In this document: one piece after another, positions 53,051 through 61,149 of the stretch | Position numbering within the stretch: the stretch's first letter is position 1 | Layout of the letters: the number at the start of each line of letters is the position of its first letter | DNA from: Burkholderia puraquae | GTDB lineage: Bacteria; Pseudomonadota; Gammaproteobacteria; Burkholderiales; Burkholderiaceae | DNA length: 64,000 nucleotides | NCBI RefSeq assembly: GCF_002099195.1 | Contig: NZ_NBYX01000020.1 | Span: 78,762 to 142,761 of the forward strand | Direction of reading: 5' to 3' | Translations under genes and position numbers: made by a program | Notes under the pieces: generated by a model | Databases searched by the model: none | What the model was told of the DNA's origin: nothing | The model's input: the letters and a program-made list of their open reading frames with translations, nothing else

Positions 53051-54894
53051 CGAACAACTCCTGGTGAATTACGCGTCGTGCTGGACACGATCATATGCTT
53101 CGCACCGCTACCCGCGGCCAGCTTTTGCGGCCCCGCTGCGGAAGGTGCTGCCGGCGAATCGTCAGACACGACGAGTTGCTTGATCGGCATGTTCGGCGGC
53201 ACGTTCAGCGCACGCATCGTGTCGCCGGCGATCGCCGAGAATACGGGGCCGGACACCTGGCCGCCGAAGTGGCTGCCGGCGGTCGGCTCGTCGACCGACA
53301 CCGCGACGACGATGCGCGGATTCGGCATCGGCGCCATCCCGACGAACGACGCGCGGTACTTGCGCGTGTAGCCGTGACCTTCATGCTTGTACGCGGTGCC
53401 GCTCTTGCCGCCGACGCGATAGCCCGGCACGGCCGCATCGGGCGACGTGCCGCCCGGCGCCACCACCGTCTCGAGCATCGCGCGCACTTCGCGCGCGGTG
53501 GTCGGGTTGAACACCTGCGTGCCCACGACCGGCTGGTTGGGGTCGGTCTTGAAAATGGTCACGGGCATCAACTCGCCGTCATGCGCGATCGCCGTGTAGG
53601 CGCGCGCGAGCTGGAACAGCGACACCGACAGGCCGTAGCCGTACGACATCGTCGCCTGCTCGATGCGGCGCCAGCTCTTCCACGGACGCAGGCGGCCGGC
53701 CACCGCGCCCGGGAACCCGACCTTCGGCGCCTGGCCGAGGCCGATGCTCGTATACATATTCCACATTTCCTCGGGCCGCATCGTCATCGCGATCTTCGTC
53801 GCGCCGATGTTGCTCGACTTCTGGATCACGCCACCGACCGTCAGCGTGCCGAAACCCGCGTCGTCGGTAATCGGTGCGCCGTCGAGCACGAAATGCCCGT
53901 TGCCCGTTTCGACGAGCGTATTCGGCGTCACGCGATGCAGGTCGAGCGCGAGCGACACCGTAAACGGCTTCATGATCGAGCCCGGCTCGAACACGTCGGT
54001 CATGATCCGGTTGCGCAACTGCTCGCCCGTCATGCGCGAGCGATCGTTCGGGTTGTACGTCGGGTAGTTGACGAGTGCGAGCACCTCGCCGGTACGCACG
54101 TCGACGACCATCGCCGCGCCGGCCTTCGCCTTGAACTTCTCGACGGCGGCCTTCAGGTTCGCGTACGCGATGTACTGGATCTTGCTGTCGATCGACAGGT
54201 CGACGTCGGTGCCGTTGTGCGGCGGGATCTGCTCGGCGACGTCCTCGACGATGTGCCCCATCCGGTCCTTGATCACGCGGCGCACGCCCGACGTGCCGGA
54301 CAGCATCTTCTGGTCGCCCAGTTCGACGCCCTCCTGCCCTTCGTCCTCGACGTTCGTGAAGCCGATCAGGTGAGCGGTGATCTCGCCTTCCGGATAGAAG
54401 CGCTTGTATTCGTTGCGCTGATAGATACCGGGAATGTCGAGCGCGGCAACCTTGTCCGCGACGTCGATCGGCACCTGGCGCTTGACGTAGACGAAACCCT
54501 TGTCTTCCGACAGCTTCACGCGCAGTTCCTTCGACGTCATACCGAGGAGCTTGCCGAGCTGGTTGACCTTGTCGGCATCGAGATCGTCCGGCACCGCGTC
54601 GGGAATCGCCCAGATCGCGCGCACGGGCAGGCTCGTCGCGAGCACGAGCCCGTTACGGTCGAGAATCTTGCCGCGCGTCGCCGGCAGCTCGAGCGTGCGC
54701 TGGTAGCGGCTTTCGCCCTGCTTCTGGTAGAACGCGTTGCCGGGCCCCTGGATCCAGAACGCGCGCGCGGCCAGCGCGACGAACGCCATGAACAGCAGGA
54801 ACACGACGAGCTTCGAGCGCCACATCGGCAGATGCACGCCCAGCACGGGGCTCGACGAGAACTTCACGTTCTGGCGCTTCTGGGACGGCTTCAT
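53047..54894 (-). CDS. ftsI: Septal peptidoglycan transpeptidase FtsI (PBP3)
   Basis: Class B penicillin-binding protein for septal crosslinking and beta-lactam target. The 615-residue protein has an N-terminal membrane anchor (about 28-45), a pedestal domain and the transpeptidase domain. Active-site motifs are Ser306-x-x-Lys309 (EPGSIMKPF), Ser360-Ser361-Asn362 and KSGTAYKHEG. The ATG at 54894 overlaps ftsL by 4 bases. The C-terminus ends with a Ser/Pro-rich tail. Confidence 0.97.
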   Translation of the reverse strand: MKPSQKRQNVKFSSSPVLGVHLPMWRSKLVVFLLFMAFVALAARAFWIQGPGNAFYQKQGESRYQRTLELPATRGKILDRNGLVLATSLPVRAIWAIPDAVPDDLDADKVNQLGKLLGMTSKELRVKLSEDKGFVYVKRQVPIDVADKVAALDIPGIYQRNEYKRFYPEGEITAHLIGFTNVEDEGQEGVELGDQKMLSGTSGVRRVIKDRMGHIVEDVAEQIPPHNGTDVDLSIDSKIQYIAYANLKAAVEKFKAKAGAAMVVDVRTGEVLALVNYPTYNPNDRSRMTGEQLRNRIMTDVFEPGSIMKPFTVSLALDLHRVTPNTLVETGNGHFVLDGAPITDDAGFGTLTVGGVIQKSSNIGATKIAMTMRPEEMWNMYTSIGLGQAPKVGFPGAVAGRLRPWKSWRRIEQATMSYGYGLSVSLFQLARAYTAIAHDGELMPVTIFKTDPNQPVVGTQVFNPTTAREVRAMLETVVAPGGTSPDAAVPGYRVGGKSGTAYKHEGHGYTRKYRASFVGMAPMPNPRIVVAVSVDEPTAGSHFGGQVSGPVFSAIAGDTMRALNVPPNMPIKQLVVSDDSPAAPSAAGPQKLAAGSGAKHMIVSSTTRNSPGVVR

Positions 54895-55232
54895 CGCGCG
54901 CCCCCCTTGCCCTTGCCGGCCGCGTCCGCCGAAGCCGGGATCGGCGCATCGATCGCCTTCGCGGCGCCCGGCGGCAGCGTCAGGTATTGCGTGCGGCCGG
55001 TCGTGATCGGCTGCATCTTCAGCGAATCGTTCGCAAGCTGCTCGATGCGCGACGTCTTCGACAGCGCACTCTGCTGATATTGAAGCTGCGCGTAGTCCTG
55101 CTGGAGCTGACGCTCCTGCGACTGCGCACGCTGCAGCTGGATGAAGATCTGGCGCTGCTGGTTCGTCGAATTGACGACCGACAGCGCGCAACCCATCACG
55201 ATGATCAGCAGGAAGATATTGAAGCGGCTCAT
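54891..55232 (-). CDS. ftsL: Cell division protein FtsL
   Basis: A 113-residue bitopic protein: short cytoplasmic start, membrane segment FNIFLLIIVMGCALSVV (residues 4-20) and a coiled coil (about 25-70) rich in Gln and Leu. It partners FtsB and FtsQ. The C-terminal tail after residue 85 is Ala/Gly/Lys rich. It overlaps rsmH and ftsI by 4 bases each. Confidence 0.93.
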   Translation of the reverse strand: MSRFNIFLLIIVMGCALSVVNSTNQQRQIFIQLQRAQSQERQLQQDYAQLQYQQSALSKTSRIEQLANDSLKMQPITTGRTQYLTLPPGAAKAIDAPIPASADAAGKGKGGAR

Positions 55233-56170
55233 GGCGTGACGCGCTCCGCAATGCGCATCACGGCCGAGCGGGCGCGCGGATTCGCGGCGACTTCCGCTTC
55301 ACTCGGAAACTGGCGGCTGATGATCTTGAGCGGCGGGCTCGGGAGGTCGACGGCGCGGATCGGCAGGCGACGATCGACCGCAGGCGCACTCGCGTGCGCC
55401 TGCATGAATCGCTTGACGATCCGGTCCTCGAGTGAATGAAAGCTGATGACCACCAGCCGCCCCCCTTGCTCCAGCAACGACAGTGCCGCGTCTAGTACGA
55501 CTTGCAGGTCCGCAAGCTCTTGATTGACGTGAATCCGTATAGCCTGAAAGGTGCGGGTTGCCGGATCCTTGCCCTTCTCACGGGTTTTGACGACGTGACC
55601 CACGATTTGGGCAAGCTCGCCCGTGGTGTCGAGAGGCCCAAGACGGTCGGACTCTGCCCGGCGAGCAACAAGCGCCTTTGCAATCTGAAAAGCAAACCGT
55701 TCTTCCCCATAATCCCGTATCACCTCCGTCAATTCCTGCACCGAAGCCCGCGCGAGCCATTCCGCCGCCGACTCGCCCCGCGTCGGATCCATCCGCATGT
55801 CCAGCGGACCATCGGCGCGGAAGCTGAAGCCGCGCGCCGGATCGTCCACCTGCGGCGAGGACACGCCCAGGTCAAGCAACACACCCGACACCTTCTCGAC
55901 GCCGCGCGCCGCAAGCGCGTCGCGCATCGATGCAAAGCTGTCATGCACGATCGAGAAGCGCGCATCCTCGATGCCCTGCGCCGTCTCGATCGCTCTCGGA
56001 TCCTTGTCGAACGCGATCAGCCGCCCGGCCGGCGCCAGCCGCTCGAGCACCGCGCGGCTATGGCCGCCCCGCCCGAACGTGCCGTCGACATACACGCCGT
56101 CCGGCCGCGTCACGAGCGACTCGACCGCCTCATCCAACAGCACCGTCCGATGCCGCAGTTCATTTCCCAT
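55229..56170 (-). CDS. rsmH: 16S rRNA (cytosine-1402-N4) methyltransferase RsmH
   Basis: Formerly MraW. SAM-dependent methyltransferase acting on C1402 of 16S rRNA. The 313-residue protein begins MGNELRHRTVLLDEAVESL, with the SAM loop VDGTFGRGGHSRAVL and the LLDLGVSSPQVDDPARGFSF segment. The C-terminal block VVISFHSLEDRIVKRF is the family signature. The ATG at 56170 is preferred; in-frame upstream sequence overlaps mraZ. Confidence 0.97.
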   Translation of the reverse strand: MGNELRHRTVLLDEAVESLVTRPDGVYVDGTFGRGGHSRAVLERLAPAGRLIAFDKDPRAIETAQGIEDARFSIVHDSFASMRDALAARGVEKVSGVLLDLGVSSPQVDDPARGFSFRADGPLDMRMDPTRGESAAEWLARASVQELTEVIRDYGEERFAFQIAKALVARRAESDRLGPLDTTGELAQIVGHVVKTREKGKDPATRTFQAIRIHVNQELADLQVVLDAALSLLEQGGRLVVISFHSLEDRIVKRFMQAHASAPAVDRRLPIRAVDLPSPPLKIISRQFPSEAEVAANPRARSAVMRIAERVTP

Positions 56171-56193
56171 CGCGGGCGTCTCCGTCACCGCAA

Positions 56194-56622
56194 TCAGAAC
56201 GTGAAATTCTTCAGCGCGTCGGGCATGCCCTGCGCCATCGCTGCCTGCTCCTTCGCGTTGTAGGTTTGCGAATCCCACAGCTCGAAGTGACTACCCATTC
56301 CCAACAACATGACTTCCTTTTCCAGTCCGGCTGCCATGCGCAGCTCGGGCGATACAAGAATCCGGCCCGCGCTGTCGAGATCGACATCCATCGCATTGCC
56401 GAGAAAAATTCGCCGCCACCAGTGCGCGTCCATCGGCAGCGCGGCGATCTTGGCGCGGAATACTTCCCATTCGGGGCGCGGAAACAGCAACAGGCAGCCG
56501 TCCGGGTGCTTGGTCACAGTCACCCGTCCTTCTGCCTGTCCTTGCAGCGCTTCGCGATAGCGAGCCGGCACCGACATCCGCCCTTTCGCATCGAGCGTCA
56601 GCGCCGACGCCCCTTGGAACAC
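56194..56622 (-). CDS. mraZ: Transcriptional regulator MraZ
   Basis: First gene of the dcw cluster; a DNA-binding ring protein of the AbrB/SpoVT fold that represses its own operon in E. coli. The 142-residue protein has two AbrB-type repeats, with MFQGASALTLDAKGRMSVPARYREAL at the N-terminus split by me into FQGASALTLDAKGR and MSVPARYREAL, and the second repeat with VDLDSAGRILVSPELR. A matching set of direct repeats lies 70-110 bases upstream of the start. Confidence 0.97.
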   Translation of the reverse strand: MFQGASALTLDAKGRMSVPARYREALQGQAEGRVTVTKHPDGCLLLFPRPEWEVFRAKIAALPMDAHWWRRIFLGNAMDVDLDSAGRILVSPELRMAAGLEKEVMLLGMGSHFELWDSQTYNAKEQAAMAQGMPDALKNFTF

Positions 56623-56690
56623 GTTCCGCTCTCCCGTTCAGGGCACCGAAGCACCCGCTCAATGCTGAGAATTTAGCCCGAATAGCCTGC

Positions 56691-56730
56691 TAAATCACAC
56701 AAAAATACACTTTCTCACACTGTCTCCCAC
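56691..56730 (-). promoter_or_regulatory. MraZ-box array: four 10-bp direct repeats
   Basis: On the minus strand four consecutive decamers read GTGGGAGACA, GTGTGAGAAA, GTGTATTTTT and GTGTGATTTA (56730 down to 56691). Each starts GTGKRW and repeats every 10 bp with no slip, so all sit on the same face of the DNA. E. coli MraZ binds TGGGN repeats with the same 10-bp period at the same place upstream of mraZ. They start at the -10 of the predicted promoter. Confidence 0.8.
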
Positions 56731-56757
56731 TTTAGAGGAAGGGTGTGGCACGGTCAA
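56729..56757 (-). promoter_or_regulatory. Predicted sigma70 promoter of the dcw operon
   Basis: TTGACC (56757-56752), 17 bases, TAAAGT (56734-56729), on the minus strand. The -10 shares its last two bases with the first MraZ-like repeat, so MraZ binding would block the start region. Confidence 0.65.
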
Positions 56758-57008
56758 GGGAGCGGCCCGCTTTTTTGACGAATTTTGTTAGTTAGAACAA
56801 GGACTTACGCGCACATGCTCATGCGCCCCCTCATTCCAAAAACCGTTATAAATGAATGAGCTAGTGCAAACTGTGAAGGTGATACGTGAGAAAGACGGGC
56901 CAGACGGGTGAGCGGACGGGGCTTTCGGGGGCGGGAAAACGAGGAATAAACGGGCGGTATCAGCGGCGGGGAACCGGGGCGACGTCACGCGTCACCCCGG
57001 TGCGAATC
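56758..57008. other. Upstream part of the mraZ-coq7 intergenic region
   Basis: With the promoter and box region this makes about 386 bases free of genes between mraZ and coq7, both on the minus strand. I see no gene here; short frames have no recognisable product. No clear terminator for coq7 is visible. Confidence 0.3.
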
Positions 57009-57635
57009 TCACAGATAGTATGCAGTGCTCGTCATGACTTTCGAGGCCGCACGCATCAACATTCTCGCGGGCAGCGGCAGCTCGATCCCGCCGGCGTCGG
57101 CCGCGGCCTTGCCGTGCTTCACTTCGTCGATACGCATCTGGTCGACGATCGCACGCGACGTTGTATCGGCCGCCGGCAACTCGGACATATGGCCTTCGAG
57201 ATGACTCTCGACCTGCCGTTCGGTCTCTGCCATGAAGCCGAGACTGACCTTGTCGCCAAGCGCACCGGCCACCACGCCGATCGCGAGCGAACCCGCATAC
57301 CAGAGGGGGTTCAACAGGCTCGGGCGCGAGTCGAGCTCTTTCAGGCGGTGCGCGGTCCATGCGAGGTGGTCCTCCTCCTCGCGCGCGGCCTCTTCGAACA
57401 TCGCCTTTGCCGACACCGTGCGCGCGGTGAGTTTCTGCGCCTGGTAAAGCGCCTGCGCGCAGACCTCGCCGACATGGTTCACGCGCATCAGCCCGGCGGC
57501 ATGCGTGCGCTCCGCAGGCGTCAGCTCGACGGCCGGCGCCTCGGCCGGCACGGGCACCGGGCGGCTCATCCGGCTAATGCCGGTCAGCGATCGCAGGCCG
57601 CGATCGAATTCGCTGATCAGTTCATCAAACACCAT
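57009..57635 (-). CDS. coq7: Coq7-type demethoxyubiquinone hydroxylase
   Basis: Di-iron monooxygenase that makes the last ring hydroxylation in ubiquinone synthesis. The 208-residue protein has the ferritin-like iron ligands in GLMRVNHVGEVCAQALY (Glu), EEAAREEEDHLAW (ExxH) and RIDEVKHGKAAAD (ExxH). A hydrophobic helix (AGSLAIGVVAGALGD) attaches it to the membrane. Together with ispB elsewhere in the window it belongs to ubiquinone synthesis. It is divergent from the porin gene. Confidence 0.94.
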   Translation of the reverse strand: MVFDELISEFDRGLRSLTGISRMSRPVPVPAEAPAVELTPAERTHAAGLMRVNHVGEVCAQALYQAQKLTARTVSAKAMFEEAAREEEDHLAWTAHRLKELDSRPSLLNPLWYAGSLAIGVVAGALGDKVSLGFMAETERQVESHLEGHMSELPAADTTSRAIVDQMRIDEVKHGKAAADAGGIELPLPARMLMRAASKVMTSTAYYL

Positions 57636-57789
57636 CCTGTTCTCCTGGCTGCAGGTGCTGCCGCGAGCGGCAAGGGCACGAGTCCGCTGCGTAACCGACT
57701 TGATTATTCAGCGGAAATTGCGGTTAACCCGTGATTTTAACCATTGTTGCATAAAGGAAACATGGCGACCTTGAGCTGCGGCATTTCGC

Positions 57790-57817
57790 TTTGTGGCAAA
57801 AAACGGTTTTGCTACAT
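57790..57817 (+). promoter_or_regulatory. Possible promoter of the porin gene
   Basis: TTGTGG followed 16 bases later by TACATT, about 95-120 bases upstream of the porin ATG in an AT-richer stretch. A weak match, given as the best candidate only. Confidence 0.35.
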
Positions 57818-57911
57818 TACGTGCGACTTCTTGCGAAGTTGATGGGGCCCGTCAACAGAACATAACTATCCGCCCCGCCAGAAAAATTCAGTGATTTTTG
57901 GAGATCCGTTA

Positions 57912-59069
57912 ATGAAAAAGTCGCTTCTCGCGCTCGTCGCGCTGGGCGCGTTCGCTGGCGCTGCCCATGCGCAAAGCAGCGTGACGCTTTACGGCATCAT
58001 CGATGAAGGCCTGCTCTTCAACAACAACGCCGGCGGCAAGCACCTGTACAGCATGGCCAGTGGCGTGATGCAAGGCAGCCGCTTCGGCCTGCGCGGCACC
58101 GAAGACCTCGGTGGCGGCCTGAAGGCGATCTTCACCCTCGAAAACGGTTTCGACGTGAACAGCGGCAAGCTCGGTCAGGGCGGCCTGATGTTCGGTCGTC
58201 AGGCTTACGTCGGCCTGTCGAGCCAGTACGGTACGGTCACGCTGGGTCGTCAATACGACTCCGTCGTCGACTTCGTCGGCCCGCTCGAGGCAGGCGACCA
58301 GTGGGGCGGTTACATCGCCGCTCACCCGGGCGACCTCGACAACTTCAACAACGCGTACCGCGTGAACAACGCGATCAAGTACACGAGCCCGACCTACGCC
58401 GGCTTCTCGTTCGGCGGCTTGTACAGCCTCGGCGGCATCGCAGGCCAGTTCGCGAAGAACCAGGTCTGGTCGCTCGGCGCAGGCTACAACAACGGCCCGC
58501 TGGTCCTGGGCGTCGGCTACTTGAACGCACGTACGCCGGGCAACGCCGGCGGCATGTTCAACAATGGTTCGACGGCTTCGGCTGCTCCGGTCACGTCGCC
58601 GGTCTATGGCGCGTACGCGAACAACGCGAACACGTACCAGGTCATCGGCGCGGGCGGCGCGTACACGTTCGGCGCGGCGACGATCGGCGCGACGTACTCG
58701 AACACGAAGTTCAAGGGCTTCTCGGTTGGTCCGTACGTGAACCAGACCGCGACGTTCAACAACGGCGAAATCAACTTCAAGTATCAGTTGACCCCGGCGC
58801 TGATCCTCGGCGCAGCGTACGACTACACGCAAGGCAGCAAGATCGACGGCGCCTCCGCAGCCAAGTACCACCAGGGCTCGGTGGGCGTCGACTACTTCCT
58901 GTCGAAGCGCACGGACGTCTACGTGATCGGCGTGTATCAGCACGCATCGGGCAATGCGCTCGACGCAGAAGGCAACGTCGTCAAGGCGACGGCAGCGATC
59001 AACGGTCTCAGCGGTTCGAGCACCAGCAACCAGGTCGCAGCACGCGTCGGTATCCGTCACAAGTTCTAA
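57912..59069 (+). CDS. Gram-negative porin, Burkholderia OpcP/OmpC-like
   Basis: A 385-residue outer-membrane porin. The signal peptide (residues 1-20) ends AAHA before QSSVTLYGIIDEGL, the typical start of beta-proteobacterial trimeric porins. The barrel strands include QGSRFGLRGTEDLGGGLKAI and a constriction-loop region; the terminal residue is phenylalanine (RVGIRHKF) as needed for BAM insertion. The ATG at 57912 follows TTTTTGGAGATCC. Codon use is strongly biased, suggesting high expression. The exact paralogue cannot be told from sequence alone. Confidence 0.95.
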   Translation: MKKSLLALVALGAFAGAAHAQSSVTLYGIIDEGLLFNNNAGGKHLYSMASGVMQGSRFGLRGTEDLGGGLKAIFTLENGFDVNSGKLGQGGLMFGRQAYVGLSSQYGTVTLGRQYDSVVDFVGPLEAGDQWGGYIAAHPGDLDNFNNAYRVNNAIKYTSPTYAGFSFGGLYSLGGIAGQFAKNQVWSLGAGYNNGPLVLGVGYLNARTPGNAGGMFNNGSTASAAPVTSPVYGAYANNANTYQVIGAGGAYTFGAATIGATYSNTKFKGFSVGPYVNQTATFNNGEINFKYQLTPALILGAAYDYTQGSKIDGASAAKYHQGSVGVDYFLSKRTDVYVIGVYQHASGNALDAEGNVVKATAAINGLSGSSTSNQVAARVGIRHKF

Positions 59070-59099
59070 TCAGCTTGTTTGACAAGCCGCTGGACATTG

Positions 59100-59127
59100 A
59101 AGGCGCCTTCGGGCGCCTTTTTCTTTT
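59100..59127 (+). terminator. Terminator of the porin gene
   Basis: AAGGCGCC (59100-59107), loop TTCG, GGCGCCTT (59112-59119), then T-rich sequence. Confidence 0.85.
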
Positions 59128-59291
59128 CGGGTATCCGAAAAGCTGGAGCGCGGCGAATTGCACCGGCCGCGACGTGCTCGTCGCGAGGGTGCCGTGCCGT
59201 CTGGCTGCGTCGAAACACACGGCCGCCGCCGCAAGCCCATTCCTGACGCAGCCTCGTTCGGAAACAGCCTCTTCGAGGCCTCGCCTCAAAC

Positions 59292-59319
59292 AAAAAAGCC
59301 CGGCACAAGCCGGGCTTTT
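59292..59319 (-). terminator. Terminator of fadD
   Basis: On the minus strand GCCGGGC-type stem: GCCCGGC (59315-59309) and GCCGGGC (59304-59298) with loop TTGT, followed by six T. The A tract on the other side makes it usable in both directions. Confidence 0.85.
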
Positions 59320-59339
59320 CCGTTCGATCGAGCGCGCCG

Positions 59340-61013
59340 TTACGCGCGTCCGTCGCGCAGTTCGCGCCGCAGGATCTTGCCGACGTTCGTTTTCGGCAGC
59401 TCCGTACGGAACTCGACCAGCTTCGGCCGCTTGTAGCCGGTGAGCCGCTCCTTGCAGTAGGCGAGGATGTCCTTGTCGGTAAGCGCCGGATCCTTCTTCA
59501 CGATGAACAGCTTCACGGCTTCGCCGGAATGCTCGTCGGGCACGCCGACTGCCGCCACCTCGAACACGCCCGGATGCGACGCCACCACGTCCTCGACTTC
59601 GTTCGGATACACGTTGAAGCCCGATACGAGAATCATGTCCTTCTTCCGGTCGACGATCTTCACGTAACCTCGTGCATCCATTACGCCGACGTCGCCCGTC
59701 TTGAAGAAGCCGTCCGCGAACATGACCTTCGCGGTCTCGTCGGGCCGGTTCCAGTAGCCGGCCATCACCTGCGGCCCGCGGATGCAGATCTCGCCGGGTT
59801 CGCCGAGCGCGACGTCGTTGCCCGCGTCGTCGCGAATCGCCACTTCGGTCGACGGCAGCGGCAGGCCGATCGTCCCGCTGTATTCGGTCGCCGTCACGGG
59901 GTTGCAGGTCGCCACCGGCGACGTTTCGGACAGCCCGTATCCTTCGATGATCGCCGTATGGGTCTTTTCATACCAGCGTTTCGCGACGCCCTCCTGGATC
60001 GCCATGCCGCCGCCGTTCGCGATCACGAGCTTCGACAGGTCGAGCTGATTGAATTCCGGGTGGTTCAGCAGTGCGTTGTACAGCGTGTTGACCGCCGGGA
60101 TCGTCGAGATCTGGTAGCCCTTCAGTTCCTTGATCATGCCGGCGATGTCGCGCGGGTTCGGGATCAGGATGCCCATGCCGCCCGTACGCAGCGTCAGGAA
60201 ACCGCAGACGGTCAGTGCGAACACGTGATACAGCGGCAGCGCGACAACAGTCACGAACTGTTTCACTTCCGGGAACTTCTCATGAGCCGGATGGTGCCAG
60301 GCGCCCGCCTGCAGCACGTTCGACACGATGTTCCGATGCAGCAGCGTCGCTCCCTTCGCCACACCGGTCGTACCGCCCGTGTATTGCAGGAACGCGACGT
60401 CGTCTGGGCCGATCTTCTGCGCCTTGAATGCCTGCCGCGCGCCCTCCGACAGCGCGGCCTTGAAGCGCGTGAACGACGGCAGTTGCCATGCGGGCACCAT
60501 CTTCTTCACGTTGCGCACGACGTAGTTGACGAGCCATCCCTTGATGCCGAGCAGATCGCCCATCGATGCAACGACGACGTGCTTGACGCCCGTGTTCGCG
60601 ATGACGGCCTGCAGCGTCGTCGCGAAATTCTCAAGGATGACGATCGCCTCCGCGCCGCTGTCCTTCAGCTGATGTTCGAGCTCGCGCGGCGTATAGAGCG
60701 GGTTGACGTTGACGACGGTGTAGCCCGCGCGCAGTACCGCGGCGATCGCCACGGGATACTGCAGCACGTTCGGCATCATGATCGCGACGCGCGCCCCGCG
60801 CGCAAGCCCACGCGATTGCAGCCAGGCGCCGAACTGGCGCGACAGCTTGTCGAGTTCGCCGTACGTGATGCCCTTGCCCATGCAGACGAACGCCGTGCGG
60901 TCGCGATACTGTCGGAAGCTTTCGTCGAGCAGGTCTGGGACAGAGGGATAAGGAGACGCGTCAATTTCGGCTGGAACGCCGGGGGGGTACGATTTCAGCC
61001 AAATTTTGTCCAT
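59340..61013 (-). CDS. fadD: Long-chain fatty acid-CoA ligase
   Basis: Adenylate-forming enzyme that activates fatty acids for beta-oxidation. The 557-residue protein has the AMP-binding P-loop YTGGTTGVAKGA, the GYGLSETSP motif, and the adenylation/thioesterification hinge near DRKKDMILVSGFNVYPNEVE, with a catalytic Lys near the C-terminus (PKTNVGKILRRELR). The ATG at 61013 follows GAGGAGACGCGC, a strong ribosome-binding site, so longer in-frame versions are rejected. Confidence 0.94.
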   Translation of the reverse strand: MDKIWLKSYPPGVPAEIDASPYPSVPDLLDESFRQYRDRTAFVCMGKGITYGELDKLSRQFGAWLQSRGLARGARVAIMMPNVLQYPVAIAAVLRAGYTVVNVNPLYTPRELEHQLKDSGAEAIVILENFATTLQAVIANTGVKHVVVASMGDLLGIKGWLVNYVVRNVKKMVPAWQLPSFTRFKAALSEGARQAFKAQKIGPDDVAFLQYTGGTTGVAKGATLLHRNIVSNVLQAGAWHHPAHEKFPEVKQFVTVVALPLYHVFALTVCGFLTLRTGGMGILIPNPRDIAGMIKELKGYQISTIPAVNTLYNALLNHPEFNQLDLSKLVIANGGGMAIQEGVAKRWYEKTHTAIIEGYGLSETSPVATCNPVTATEYSGTIGLPLPSTEVAIRDDAGNDVALGEPGEICIRGPQVMAGYWNRPDETAKVMFADGFFKTGDVGVMDARGYVKIVDRKKDMILVSGFNVYPNEVEDVVASHPGVFEVAAVGVPDEHSGEAVKLFIVKKDPALTDKDILAYCKERLTGYKRPKLVEFRTELPKTNVGKILRRELRDGRA

Positions 61014-61058
61014 ACTGCGCGTCTCCTCACAGATTTTCGAATGGTCGTGCTGAAACGC

Positions 61059-61087
61059 ATCGTAACGGCTCGACCGCCCCGAGACAA
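61059..61087 (-). promoter_or_regulatory. Possible promoter of fadD
   Basis: TTGTCT (61087-61082), 17 bases, TACGAT (61064-61059), on the minus strand, 46-74 bases upstream of the ATG. Each hexamer matches 4 of 6. Confidence 0.4.
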
Positions 61088-61149
61088 CAGGGTTAGATGT
61101 CCACTTCGAACTTCCGTGGAAATTCGTCTGATCATACGGTGATATCCGC

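Noticed and set aside
53047..55251. FtsI extended upstream through ftsL
   Set aside because: The extension overlaps ftsL in another frame, and the ATG at 54894 has the ATGA overlap and the family N-terminus.
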